Assembly (NCBI RefSeq): GCF_026151205.1
Contig: NC_087073.1
Coordinates: 16,201,837-16,265,836, forward strand
From: Bolinopsis microptera
Lineage: Eukaryota; Ctenophora; Tentaculata; Lobata; Bolinopsidae
Reading direction: 5' to 3'
DNA: 64,000 bases
Shown: piece after piece, positions 37,355-46,933 of the stretch
Layout: the number at the start of each line of letters is the position of its first letter
Position numbering within the stretch: position 1 is the stretch's first letter
Made by a program: the position numbers and the translations under genes
The notes under the pieces: model-generated
Told to the model about the DNA's origin: nothing
Database searches by the model: none
The model's input: the letters and a program-made list of their open reading frames with translations, nothing else

Positions 37355-40300
37355 GGGTAAAGATACAGTTAAACTGCGAAGGCACAACACCAAACCAACC
37401 CTACTCAATCTCCCAAAAACAACCTTCTCCTGGTCGGCTATGTCCCTCATCCTGCACTTGACCCCCGCAGAGGTCACAAGCCCATCGGAGCACAAATGAG
37501 CGAGAAACGGGGAAGCCTTAGCTACCGGGCCAAGGACTGCATCACTAGCAGCGAAATACGGATATACCCTCCCTTTTACACGCGTTCAACCGGCACCCGA
37601 ACCACACGCTGTTTCTTAGACATAACTTCCCACTTACATCAGTGTCTTCTCGCACCAACTGGCATCGGCAAGTGGCGACACTGTGTAGACTCAACCCTGA
37701 GCTTGATCAGAATCTTCAGTCACAAACCTGACACCGTTTCGGGGCTTTCATTGCGATACGGTTTTCTGTCAGGTGCCCCAGCAGTCTCTCTTGGACCACC
37801 ATCTGATCTGACAATCACCCGAGGATACCTGCTAGAGCTCGCGATTTACGACGAGTTAGCTTATGGCACCTCTGGCTGTTAGGTGAAGTCATAAAGCTCA
37901 AACAGCTCTCATCTCCCACTCTCTTTTCCTAGACAGCAGATAAATCCATCTTGAACAATGGGCTGCATCCTTCCCACAATCTCTGACCAACTTCTTGAGG
38001 GCTCTCCCAGACAGACCAATCTTCCTTGATGCACACTCCAAACTTGCTGCGACCACACCTCTAGCACCAACCTCAACAGCCAAGCTGAAACATGACCACC
38101 CATTAGCTTGTATTTCCGCTTGTAGACTGTTATACCGATCAAGCTTCAGCTCATGGGATGCAGCTATTCTCTCTTCCGACGGTACTGTAAGCTCCCACCA
38201 GATTACTCTCTTGGAAGCTTTCGAGAAAAGAACCAAATCTGGTCTTAATCTGGTCGTTGCTATATCCGACGGGAATTTCAGCTGCTTATCCAGGTCTGCT
38301 AATACTATCCAATCAGTGGCCCCACTCAGAATCCCAAACTCACTGACTTTCGACCTCTTCACCTCCTTAAACCTCCCTCCTGCTGGAACAAACTCAATGG
38401 CTTTCCGAGTGACACAAGAACTCTTCCTCTTGTTGACTCTCCGCTCACAATGGAATTTAACCTGGTCTGCTATTTGTTTAAGCACCTTATCGTGGCGCCA
38501 TCGGTATCTCCCTTGACTTAGTGCCACAGGACAACCAGCCAGGATATGCGGCACAGTTCCCAACTTGTCACCACACAGCTTGCACATCCCATCCTCATCC
38601 TCGCTCCACTTGGATGCTAAAGCTGGTGTAACAAGCGTGCCATACACAGCACTAAGCAGAAAACCGATTAATGAGTCCCCATACTTGAAGAGCGTGTGCC
38701 AGCTCATGTCAGTCCTTGTCACCAGCTCTCTCCAATTACCCCACCTGGACTGCATCTCCAACGTACCCAACTGCACCTCTCTTTCCTTCCTGATGTTCTC
38801 CTTAACCCTATCCAACACCTCCCTCTGCTGCTCCTTTTCTGACATCTTCTCCCAGGGCTTCTTCCAATCACCGAAACCAATTCCCGCTCTACTAAGAGGT
38901 TGCACCATACCTCGCACTGTCTCACACACCAAGTCTCTTTCAGCTTCGTGAAGCTGAGCATCTGCCTTCCAAACTCTCCCAGACCGCACCTGGGGTTGCA
39001 CCGCTCTGATCAAAGCATCCTGAGATGTTTGATATGACTGCAAGAGACGGCACTTTTCTACTTTCCAAGTGTCGGTTAGGCTGTCGATGGGGAGAGCAAC
39101 ACTGGATGAATGACTAAACAGGCAAGAGCTACTAAGCGTGTGTCCCACTCCTAGCCATTTTCTGAGATGACTGTTAGTTGTTTGCTCCCAGCGAGAAACA
39201 GTGCTGATCGGGATATCATAAATGGCAAGTGGCCACTTCATCTTTGGAAGGACCATATACTGATACCCCCAACATTTCTGCAGGCCGGTGAGGGAGCTAA
39301 GATCGAGTCTACTGAGGTATGTAATAAGATCCTCGTGTGTTTTCTCGATTATAGCTTTGTCCTTTCCTTCTGCCCGAATCCACCTCCCTAGAAACTTGAT
39401 TGGTTTCTCAGATACATTCGGGATCACCTCCCCGCTAAGCTGCAACCTCGCCTGACTACCTTCTGAACTCTCTACAACCCACTCCACTGTCACTCCCTTC
39501 TGGTAGACTAGTGCCCTAGATTTAGACGACTTAAGCTTGAACCTTGACCACACAACGAACTCCTGATAAACATCAAGCAGGGTTTGCATATCTACCATTT
39601 TAGCCGTGGTAAGGCAGCTATCATCCATAAACAGCTTAAGGGGTGGTATAGCTGTTCCATCCTTAATGTACTCGACACTCCTGGGTACCTTCATCTTCAA
39701 GTACTCGTCAGAAAGGTTCATGCATAGCACAAACAAGATCACCGAGATGACACAGCCCATAAATATTCCTATCTCGAACTGCTGCCACTCTGATGTCACT
39801 GTTTTAGAGGAGAATCTTCCGTAAACTTCCGAGAAGTATTTGATTACGATGTTGATAACTTTCTCGGGGATATGATAGAAGCGGAGTGCTTTCACAATAA
39901 GTAAATGTGGAACAGCCCCGTAAGCATTCGCCAAGTCTAACCAGACAACACTGAGATCCTTTTTCTTAACTCTAGCATCTTTGAGCACCTCCCACATAGC
40001 TCCAAAGTGCTCTGTACATCCGTGTACACCAGGAACTCCACCCTTCTGCACTGAGAGATCCACATACCCGTTAGCGACAACAAAGTTGGTTAATCTCTTC
40101 GCCAACACAGTGAGGTATATCTTCCCCTGAATGTTTCCTAGCGATATAGGCCGTCCTGTGCTGGGTCCAAAATCTCCATCCGCCTTAGGAATGTAGATCC
40201 CTTCAAAGTACCTACAGTTGTCTGGGTACTCCTCAGCCTTGTAGCCTCCTCTCAGCACATGCCACAAGTTCTGAGATATTCCTGGACACCTCTTGTACAC

Positions 40301-41547
40301 CGTATACGGGATGCCGTTGTTACCAGGTGAACTCTTACCTCTGGCTTTCTTAACAACCTCGTCGAACTCCTTCTTGGTTATATTCCTGATGTCAAACCCC
40401 ACAGTTGGGCTAGGAGCTGCCTCAGGTAACCCATTCAGAACGCCAAGAGGAACTGCCCGACTGGCATCACTATACGTATTAGACAGGTGGTTGTCTAACT
40501 CCTCCTTACTACACTTTAACTCTCCCACAGGGCTTGGTTCAAGAATACCTTTAATAGCCTTGAAAGGATCTCGAGTAAACCCACCTCTCTGTCTCCTCAC
40601 TTCTCTCTGCTTCTTCCTCCTTGCCTCTGCTCTTCTCAACTTACACAGCTTCTCTGCCAGGCCTCTAAGTAAAGCATTGAAACCTTCCTTTACAGACTGG
40701 GAACAAGCTTTCCTGGCTTTCCTCCTCAGCTCTCTCCTCTCAATGACCAACTTATCAATCTCCTCCTGTCTCCTGTTGGCAAACCTGAGACCTTTACCTG
40801 ACTCTGCACCATCAATCACGAGCCCAAACCATTCCACACCTTCATCATACACCGTGTCGCAATGGCTCACCATCTTCTCCTGGAATGGCTTCCCCTTCTG
40901 CTCCTGTCTTACTCTCTTACTAACACTCACATCAAACTCTACCCACCTCTCATCCTTTGCGGCCGGCCACTTCACCTTGGGCTTCTTAGGGGCAGGTGGG
41001 TCAATAGAAGAACTCTTTGAAAGAAGGGCCTGGATATCCCTGGCACTGTGGTTATCGTCCTGGCCAGGTACCTCCACCGAATTTACAGATGCAACATCTA
41101 ACGGCTGCTCCCCTTCCCAAGAGCACTTCATCCTTCCTCGATGAATGTTCCTACCCCTTTCCGTTGTAAAGCGTCGACCACACACGCAGCTAAACTCCTC
41201 TGCTACATCAGAATCAGGGGTCGAGAGCTCTCGACTGTTTGTATAAGTCCTTTTCTGATTCATGGCAGGACGTGGTGGGTGTCCACAAAGCCTTTATTTT
41301 TCACCCGGGCAACTCGTCCCTAAATAGGAACTCCCGGAACCTTAGAGAGGCAGGAGGCGCAGGACCGATGTGGACTAGGAGGTCTCCGCTCGTTAAAACC
41401 CCATCACACCTCTCTATTGCAGTAACCGCTGCAGGCACGGATCTCAACTCAACCCAGAAGCCAATTCCAAGTGTAGCATCTGTTCAAATCAGGTGGGCCT
41501 TACCCCACGGTAGCTGGCCAATCCCAGCAGTATCATAAAGTAGCATA
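37355..41547 (-). mobile_element. full-length R2/HERO-like non-LTR retrotransposon
   Basis: About 4.19 kb, transcribed leftward: 5' end near 41547, 5' untranslated part of about 280 nt, one ORF (41263-37898), 3' untranslated part of about 540 nt ending at 37355. The 3' end is joined directly to the left target duplication. The 5' end is joined directly to the 3' end of a second, truncated copy. The target is not 28S rDNA as far as the short flanks show. The intact ORF and perfect duplicated segment suggest a recent insertion. Confidence 0.92.
37898..41263 (-). CDS. LINE ORF, reverse transcriptase with restriction-like endonuclease
   Basis: An intact 1,121-aa protein for target-primed reverse transcription. 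N-terminus: one zinc finger (C26, C28, H41, C47) for DNA binding, then a basic linker. Reverse transcriptase: SPGNNGIPY (312-320), GRPISLGN (370-377), VQKGGVPGVHGC, WLDLANAYG with catalytic Asp443, and FMDD at 545-548 with Asp547/548. C-terminus: CCHC knuckle (C894, C897, H906, C911), then a PD-(D/E)xK-like nuclease with RPDLVLF (P1008, D1009) and WWELTVP (E1024). This layout fits the R2/NeSL/HERO group with one ORF and no apurinic endonuclease. FMDD instead of FADD is unusual but keeps both Asp. I assign the group from domain order; the exact clade needs a tree. Chosen start: first ATG of the frame, upstream of the finger. Confidence 0.93.
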   Translation of the reverse strand: MNQKRTYTNSRELSTPDSDVAEEFSCVCGRRFTTERGRNIHRGRMKCSWEGEQPLDVASVNSVEVPGQDDNHSARDIQALLSKSSSIDPPAPKKPKVKWPAAKDERWVEFDVSVSKRVRQEQKGKPFQEKMVSHCDTVYDEGVEWFGLVIDGAESGKGLRFANRRQEEIDKLVIERRELRRKARKACSQSVKEGFNALLRGLAEKLCKLRRAEARRKKQREVRRQRGGFTRDPFKAIKGILEPSPVGELKCSKEELDNHLSNTYSDASRAVPLGVLNGLPEAAPSPTVGFDIRNITKKEFDEVVKKARGKSSPGNNGIPYTVYKRCPGISQNLWHVLRGGYKAEEYPDNCRYFEGIYIPKADGDFGPSTGRPISLGNIQGKIYLTVLAKRLTNFVVANGYVDLSVQKGGVPGVHGCTEHFGAMWEVLKDARVKKKDLSVVWLDLANAYGAVPHLLIVKALRFYHIPEKVINIVIKYFSEVYGRFSSKTVTSEWQQFEIGIFMGCVISVILFVLCMNLSDEYLKMKVPRSVEYIKDGTAIPPLKLFMDDSCLTTAKMVDMQTLLDVYQEFVVWSRFKLKSSKSRALVYQKGVTVEWVVESSEGSQARLQLSGEVIPNVSEKPIKFLGRWIRAEGKDKAIIEKTHEDLITYLSRLDLSSLTGLQKCWGYQYMVLPKMKWPLAIYDIPISTVSRWEQTTNSHLRKWLGVGHTLSSSCLFSHSSSVALPIDSLTDTWKVEKCRLLQSYQTSQDALIRAVQPQVRSGRVWKADAQLHEAERDLVCETVRGMVQPLSRAGIGFGDWKKPWEKMSEKEQQREVLDRVKENIRKEREVQLGTLEMQSRWGNWRELVTRTDMSWHTLFKYGDSLIGFLLSAVYGTLVTPALASKWSEDEDGMCKLCGDKLGTVPHILAGCPVALSQGRYRWRHDKVLKQIADQVKFHCERRVNKRKSSCVTRKAIEFVPAGGRFKEVKRSKVSEFGILSGATDWIVLADLDKQLKFPSDIATTRLRPDLVLFSKASKRVIWWELTVPSEERIAASHELKLDRYNSLQAEIQANGWSCFSLAVEVGARGVVAASLECASRKIGLSGRALKKLVRDCGKDAAHCSRWIYLLSRKREWEMRAV

Positions 41548-42845
41548 GGGTAAAGATACAGTTAAACTGCGAAGGCACAACACCAAACCAACCCTACTCA
41601 ATCTCCCAAAAACAACCTTCTCCTGGTCGGCTATGTCCCTCATCCTGCACTTGACCCCCGCAGAGGTCACAAGCCCATCGGAGCACAAATGAGCGAGAAA
41701 CGGGGAAGCCTTAGCTACCGGGCCAAGGACTGCATCACTAGCAGCGAAATACGGATATACCCTCCCTTTTACACGCGTTCAACCGGCACCCGAACCACAC
41801 GCTGTTTCTTAGACATAACTTCCCACTTACATCAGTGTCTTCTCGCACCAACTGGCATCGGCAAGTGGCGACACTGTGTAGACTCAACCCTGAGCTTGAT
41901 CAGAATCTTCAGTCACAAACCTGACACCGTTTCGGGGCTTTCATTGCGATACGGTTTTCTGTCAGGTGCCCCAGCAGTCTCTCTTGGACCACCATCTGAT
42001 CTGACAATCACCCGAGGATACCTGCTAGAGCTCGCGATTTACGACGAGTTAGCTTATGGCACCTCTGGCTGTTAGGTGAAGTCATAAAGCTCAAACAGCT
42101 CTCATCTCCCACTCTCTTTTCCTAGACAGCAGATAAATCCATCTTGAACAATGGGCTGCATCCTTCCCACAATCTCTGACCAACTTCTTGAGGGCTCTCC
42201 CAGACAGACCAATCTTCCTTGATGCACACTCCAAACTTGCTGCGACCACACCTCTAGCACCAACCTCAACAGCCAAGCTGAAACATGACCACCCATTAGC
42301 TTGTATTTCCGCTTGTAGACTGTTATACCGATCAAGCTTCAGCTCATGGGATGCAGCTATTCTCTCTTCCGACGGTACTGTAAGCTCCCACCAGATTACT
42401 CTCTTGGAAGCTTTCGAGAAAAGAACCAAATCTGGTCTTAATCTGGTCGTTGCTATATCCGACGGGAATTTCAGCTGCTTATCCAGGTCTGCTAATACTA
42501 TCCAATCAGTGGCCCCACTCAGAATCCCAAACTCACTGACTTTCGACCTCTTCACCTCCTTAAACCTCCCTCCTGCTGGAACAAACTCAATGGCTTTCCG
42601 AGTGACACAAGAACTCTTCCTCTTGTTGACTCTCCGCTCACAATGGAATTTAACCTGGTCTGCTATTTGTTTAAGCACCTTATCGTGGCGCCATCGGTAT
42701 CTCCCTTGACTTAGTGCCACAGGACAACCAGCCAGGATATGCGGCACAGTTCCCAACTTGTCACCACACAGCTTGCACATCCCATCCTCATCCTCGCTCC
42801 ACTTGGATGCTAAAGCTGGTGTAACAAGCGTGCCATACACAGCAC
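41548..42845 (-). mobile_element. 5'-truncated second copy of the same LINE, head to tail
   Basis: 1,298 bp that repeat 37355-38652 at a constant offset of 4,193, apparently without a difference (all open frames are amino-acid identical). Its 3' end follows the 5' end of the full-length copy with only a shared CATA at the joint; its truncated 5' end meets the right target duplication at 42846. Confidence 0.92.
42091..42845 (-). pseudogene. truncated LINE ORF (C-terminal 251 codons)
   Basis: Contains the CCHC knuckle and restriction-like nuclease of the LINE protein, identical to residues from about 871 to 1121 of the full copy. It lacks finger and reverse transcriptase. The frame runs a few codons into host DNA (to 42867), giving a false start. 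Confidence 0.9.
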
Positions 42846-42868
42846 AATAATTTCTGCACCGGATCATA
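42846..42868. repeat. right 23-bp target-site duplication of the LINE pair
   Basis: Exact copy of 37332-37354. Because only these outer borders carry the duplication and the inner joint does not, the two LINE copies arrived in one integration. Confidence 0.9.
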
Positions 42869-43061
42869 AGATAAGCCTGATCACAAATGTAATAATGTAA
42901 GGTAAAGTCGAGCGCGTTTAGGATTAAAACATTGTGAACTCTACGAGCGTTGGAATCAGTCCCATGACTAATCTGATATCAGTTGTAAATTGTAATGAGA
43001 GTGAGATTTGATAATAATGTTAACGTCTCAATGACGGGACAGACATCAGTAGTCAGGTTAC

Positions 43062-43933
43062 AGCACAATATTGAACTGAGAGAGTACCAGGTAACAAAGC
43101 ACAATATTGAACTGAGAGAGTACCAGGTAACAGAGCACAATATTGAACTGAGAGAGTACCAGGTAACAGAGCACAATATTGAACTGAGAGAGTACCAGGT
43201 AACAGAGCACAATATTGAACTTAGAGAGTATCAGGTAACAAAGCACAATATTGAACTGAGAGAGGACCAGGTAACAGAGCACAACATTGAACTGAGAGTA
43301 CCAGGTAACAGAGCACAATATTGAACTTAGAGAGTACCAGGTAACAAAGCACAATATTGAACATAGAGAGTACCAGGTAACAGAGCACAATATTGAACTT
43401 AAAGAGTACCAGGTAACAGAGCACAATATTAAACTTAAAGAGTACCAGGTAACAGAGCACAATATTGAACTTAAAGAGTACCAAGTAACAGAGCACAATA
43501 TTGAACATAGAGAGGACCAAGTAACAGAGCACAATATTGAACATAGAGAGTACCAGGTAACAGAGCACAATATTAAACTTAGAGAGTACCAGGTAACAGA
43601 GCACAATATTGAACATAGAGAGTACCAGGTAACAGAGCACAATATTAAACTTAAAGAGTACCAGGTAACAGAGCACAATATTGAACATAGAGAGTACCAA
43701 GTAACAGAGCACAATATTGAACATAGAGAGTACCAGGTAACAGAGCACAATATTGAACATAGAGAGTACCAAGTAACAGAGCACAATATTAAACTTAGAG
43801 AGTACCAGGTAACCGAGCACAATATTGAACATAGAAAGTACCAAGTAACAGAGCACAATATTGAACATAGAGAGTACCAGGTAACAGAGCACAATATTGA
43901 ACATAGAGAGTACCAGGTAACAGAGCACAATAT
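43062..43933. repeat. 36-bp tandem array, about 24 units
   Basis: Unit: CACAATATTGAACATAGAG followed by AGTACCAGGTAACAGAG, with variants at a few positions (CATAG/CTTAG/CTTAA/CTGAG). One unit near 43284-43305 lacks 2 bp. Since 36 is divisible by three, open frames arise on both strands: plus, 12-residue EHNIELREYQVT repeats; minus, Cys/Leu/Tyr-rich repeats. A lone extra unit lies at about 44366-44390. I see no signal that either frame is translated. Confidence 0.9.
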
Positions 43934-44049
43934 AATCAGTTATTACACTTTTCAATATGTTTGTATTCTATATTTCTATTGCTCGCTTATCAGTTGCTTA
44001 ACACTACGTTGATAAGACTAATTGCTTGTTTTATCAGTGGCGTGTTTTT

Positions 44050-44370
44050 ATGATGTACAAATCGGAGAAATACAAGAATTACAAGCTCGATGAAGTGATA
44101 GATGATGGAGTTGAGTGAATTAGGAAAACTCTCGGGCTTGTTAAAGCAGGACATGTTAATGCTTCACAATCAGTGTGTTTTACTGGTCGTAAGGAAATCT
44201 CCAGCCATGTCATGTCTAAAAGTTTTGAGGCTGCGTTGAGAATTGTTTATGGATAATCAAAGTACATTGATCAGTTGGAGAAAGCTAATCAGAAACACCA
44301 GTCCGATGTGATTGACAGTCAGGGAACCATCGTTGATTTACAGAAAGAGCTGCTAGCTGCCAAGTAACAG
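44050..44370 (+). pseudogene. decayed LINE ORF1-like coiled-coil frame
   Basis: The plus frame from ATG 44050 reads MMYKSEKYKNYKLDEVIDD, then TGA, then a middle segment, TAA, then a coiled-coil-like stretch (QLEKANQKHQ, IVDLQKELLAAK) to a TAA inside a copy of the 36-bp unit. The style resembles ORF1 proteins of L1-like LINEs, like the remnant at 50240-51060. Two internal stops make it dead. The array at 43062-43933 may be an amplified piece of the same gene. Confidence 0.45.
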
Positions 44371-44390
44371 AGCACAATATTGAACATAGA

Positions 44391-44808
44391 AAAGACCACA
44401 ATTCCAGTCAACCGACTCCTAACTACGACATCCAGGGACACATTTACACCAGATACCTCCTCCTCACAATAACACGCGTATAATTGGTATCATCATTAGT
44501 CGTTGCAGTAGTTAAAGGGTAGCTACTTATTGTAAAGTGGTAACGGTGCCTGAGTATTTACAAAGTGCCAAATGTTGCTAATCGCCAGGGTTGTGATTAG
44601 AGGGCACACCTGGTGAACGTTTAGAGGCTGATAAGTTCCGGTTTTAAGGCTGGATAAGTGGCTGGAGGATACGTATTACGTAATTCTACGTGTTTGATAT
44701 TGCGCAATATATTGTCATGTTTTCATCCCATGATCATCTCAATTTTAGATATATTATTGCGTCCAGTAATTTTGCCCTATGGATAAAACAGATAAGAAAT
44801 AAAACAAA
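44391..44808. other. unassigned intergenic DNA
   Basis: No gene or repeat recognised between the decayed frame and the PLAT gene. Confidence 0.4.
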
Positions 44809-44814
44809 TTTATT
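44809..44814 (-). other. polyadenylation signal of the PLAT gene
   Basis: TTTATT on the plus strand, AATAAA on the minus strand, about 70 nt past the stop codon at 44883. Confidence 0.55.
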
Positions 44815-44882
44815 TTCGATGCAATAAATTTCAATTCATATTTGGATAGAATGTAAGTCCAAAATCCATGACGACAATAAAA

Positions 44883-45668
44883 TCATGAGCAGAGTTTGAG
44901 AGTGGATTTTCCCTCCCGTTGATCAGTGGACAGCCACGCTTCATTCTCGTTCCGGAAATACTTGGGGTGTCTTAGATCCTGGCTGTGTACCTCGATCATC
45001 TCGAACAACCACTTGTCATCACCATCAACCATCACCTCGATACACTTTATCTTACCCACGTCAGTCAGCCCTTGGAACACAAACATGTCTTGTCTGCCTT
45101 TCTCGAAGTTGTTCCTCGCGGGATCGAACAGGTATCCGGTCGTCGCTGAGCGGCTCTTCTTTCCTTTTCTCCCGATTATTCTCAGTCTTGGATAGATGTT
45201 GTCAGAACCACCGTGGAGGTCGGTGGAGGTTGTGGTAGTGATGTAGTAAGTCTGAGTTCCTTGCTCACACAGCTTCAGTTCAGATACTCCCTCGCTGGGC
45301 GTGCTTGACAGGAACATGCCCTGGTTGTAGAAGTAGACTTTATCCTGGGAGGCGCTGCTCGATGCCACTGCTTTGTCCATCATCCATTTGTCGGGAGTGT
45401 TTGTTGAGAGCACTATACATTGTATTTTGCCAATATTTTCCATCGAATGTGCGGTGAAGGTATCGGTGTGGCCTCTCTGGAAATCATTTCTGTGTGGGTC
45501 ATCTAGGCTTCCGAAGTTGACGACTTTTCCGTTTTTACCAACAAGCTTAGCAAATATGTTGCCGTCAGTTTCTGCATTCTGTCTCCATCCGGTTCTTATC
45601 TCCAGTTTGTACTCTATTCCAAAAGATTGGGCCACGCAAATTGCTAAAAGAGCTAACTGAAGCTTCAT
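44883..45668 (-). CDS. secreted protein with two PLAT domains
   Basis: A single-exon gene of 261 aa. The start at 45668 is chosen because it begins a signal peptide (MKLQLALLAICVAQSFG) and a TATA box lies about 80 bp upstream; the frame is open further upstream but that part is leader. Two tandem PLAT/LH2-like beta-sandwich repeats: about 19-130 (YKLEIRTGWRQNAETDGNIF, FGSLDDPHRNDFQRGHTDTF, KWMMDKAVAS) and about 140-261 (YYITTTTSTDLHGGSDNIYP, FDPARNNFEKGRQDMFVF, KWLFEMIEVH). Both keep the phenylalanine-rich FxxGxxD(T/M)F block that is typical of PLAT. No membrane anchor. PLAT domains bind lipids or proteins; in a secreted protein the partner is unknown. The end KLCS occurs after each repeat (LKLCEQ, LKLCS), suggesting an internal duplication with a shared Cys. 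Confidence 0.9.
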   Translation of the reverse strand: MKLQLALLAICVAQSFGIEYKLEIRTGWRQNAETDGNIFAKLVGKNGKVVNFGSLDDPHRNDFQRGHTDTFTAHSMENIGKIQCIVLSTNTPDKWMMDKAVASSSASQDKVYFYNQGMFLSSTPSEGVSELKLCEQGTQTYYITTTTSTDLHGGSDNIYPRLRIIGRKGKKSRSATTGYLFDPARNNFEKGRQDMFVFQGLTDVGKIKCIEVMVDGDDKWLFEMIEVHSQDLRHPKYFRNENEAWLSTDQREGKSTLKLCS

Positions 45669-45744
45669 GATAGATGAAGCAGCGCAGGTTGAGAAATAAC
45701 GAATTTGCCTCGACGAATGCAACTTAGCCAGCTTTAGAATTGAA

Positions 45745-45750
45745 TATATA
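45745..45750 (-). promoter_or_regulatory. TATA box of the PLAT gene
   Basis: TATATA on the minus strand, about 77 bp before the ATG at 45668; it predicts a start site near 45720 and a leader of about 50 nt. Confidence 0.5.
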
Positions 45751-46233
45751 GTCAGTGAAGTGAAACAATTACGACTACAAACCTGTTTATCACATGTAAC
45801 AAGTGAACTAATCACATAGAACATCATATGAATAATCAATCGAGAATTGAATATGGTAGAGAAATAATTGTTTGCATATTGAGATGCAAACTTGATCAGA
45901 AAACAAATTATAGTTCTCATGGCATTTTATTTATGTGAGTGTTGGAGTTCAACGAATTGCACACTTTAAATCGAAATCCCGTGGTTACAATTATAGAAAA
46001 GGCAAAAACCAAATTCACAATTAAGGAAAATCTATTACACATCAATACAAGGAAAGAAGGGAACACAAATTATCGGTCGTAAATTCTGGCGCATTTTGTT
46101 CACCTTGTGAAAGTAAGCTATTTTCACCCATTGCATATCCAATATCTTAGCCGATCAAAATTCGGCAAATAAAGTAGATAGTTATTCATTATTGTTCTAT
46201 ACGTAACATTGAAATAAATGCTTATAACTCTTT

Positions 46234-46933
46234 GTAGCGCGATGCACTACTGGGTCGCGCCTTACCTGAGGGCCCCAGGCTATTATGTTCATTAACATAA
46301 TGAATAAAGATTTGGCGGAATGACAGGCTGAGCGCGGCCCAGTAAGGTCGCGCCGCGCATCAAATAATTCTTCTCGCAAATAATTCTTCTTCGGTAGATC
46401 GGCGAGATGCACCACTGTGCCTCACCGAGCTGCGAAGGATTGACATCGTGAATCAAATAACTCTTTAAAAGAATATAGGGCACACATATTTTTTGATATA
46501 ATAAGAAGCTTCACTGCTTTACGCTACAAAACACATAATTATAGCTAATGATATTAACACATTTGTCCAATTGTCCATTGAAAATGATTGGTCACTTCAA
46601 ATTCTGCTTTCTCGTGGAATGAACTTCGAGTGCAAGAACAGTTTATAAGTTTCTGTATCATTGCACACATACGAGTCAAACTCTCCGGCTGATGAGCTAC
46701 CAGTTGCAGTACCACTTTTGATTCACGATGTCAATCCTTTACAGCTCAGCAATTGCTCTATCCAGATCCCTCCCGCTTGCAGTAGCTATTCTACTTGTGA
46801 AACAAGCGCGTCACGCAGTACGCGTAGACTCATGGCTAGGTGAAGCTCCAGTGGTGCATTTCGCCGATCTATCGAAGTGGTTGCGTGAAACATTATTGTC
46901 TGCGCGGCACGGCCCAGTAGTGCATCGCGCTAC
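46234..46933. mobile_element. GC-rich TIR element (GTAGCGCGATGCA ends)
   Basis: Left end GTAGCGCGATGCACTACTGGG, right end CCCAGTAGTGCATCGCGCTAC: inverted repeats of about 21 bp. The interior is non-coding and contains the 84-bp mini-MITE at 46262-46345. Related ends occur near 47010, 56610-56641 and 57218-57245, so this is a repeated family. Target duplication not clear. Confidence 0.6.
46262..46345 (-). mobile_element. 84-bp mini-MITE, copy 2
   Basis: Reverse-orientation copy of the 31256 and 57501 units, flanked by exact 9-bp duplications GGTCGCGCC (46253-46261 and 46346-46354). Removing it restores the host repeat's GTAGCGCGATGCACTACTGGG...CGCGCC end, which proves insertion. Confidence 0.88.

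Noticed and set aside
37496-38951. Plus-strand frames inside the LINE (128, 173 and 128 aa)
   Set aside because: Antisense to the LINE ORF or in its untranslated region, and duplicated with the truncated copy.
37355-42845. Site-specific R2 in 28S rDNA
   Set aside because: Flanking sequence is not recognisable rDNA; the element shares domain order with R2 but the site looks ordinary.
43062-43933. CRISPR array
   Set aside because: Unit length of 36 bp looks suggestive, but units are head to tail without spacers and the genome is eukaryotic.
43058-43955. Membrane-like Cys/Leu/Tyr repeat proteins of 244-290 aa on the minus strand
   Set aside because: They come from the 36-bp array in alternate frames; no start context, no unique sequence, no conserved neighbour.
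45669-45920. N-terminal 84-residue extension of the PLAT protein
   Set aside because: The internal Met starts a signal peptide and a TATA box lies within the extension.
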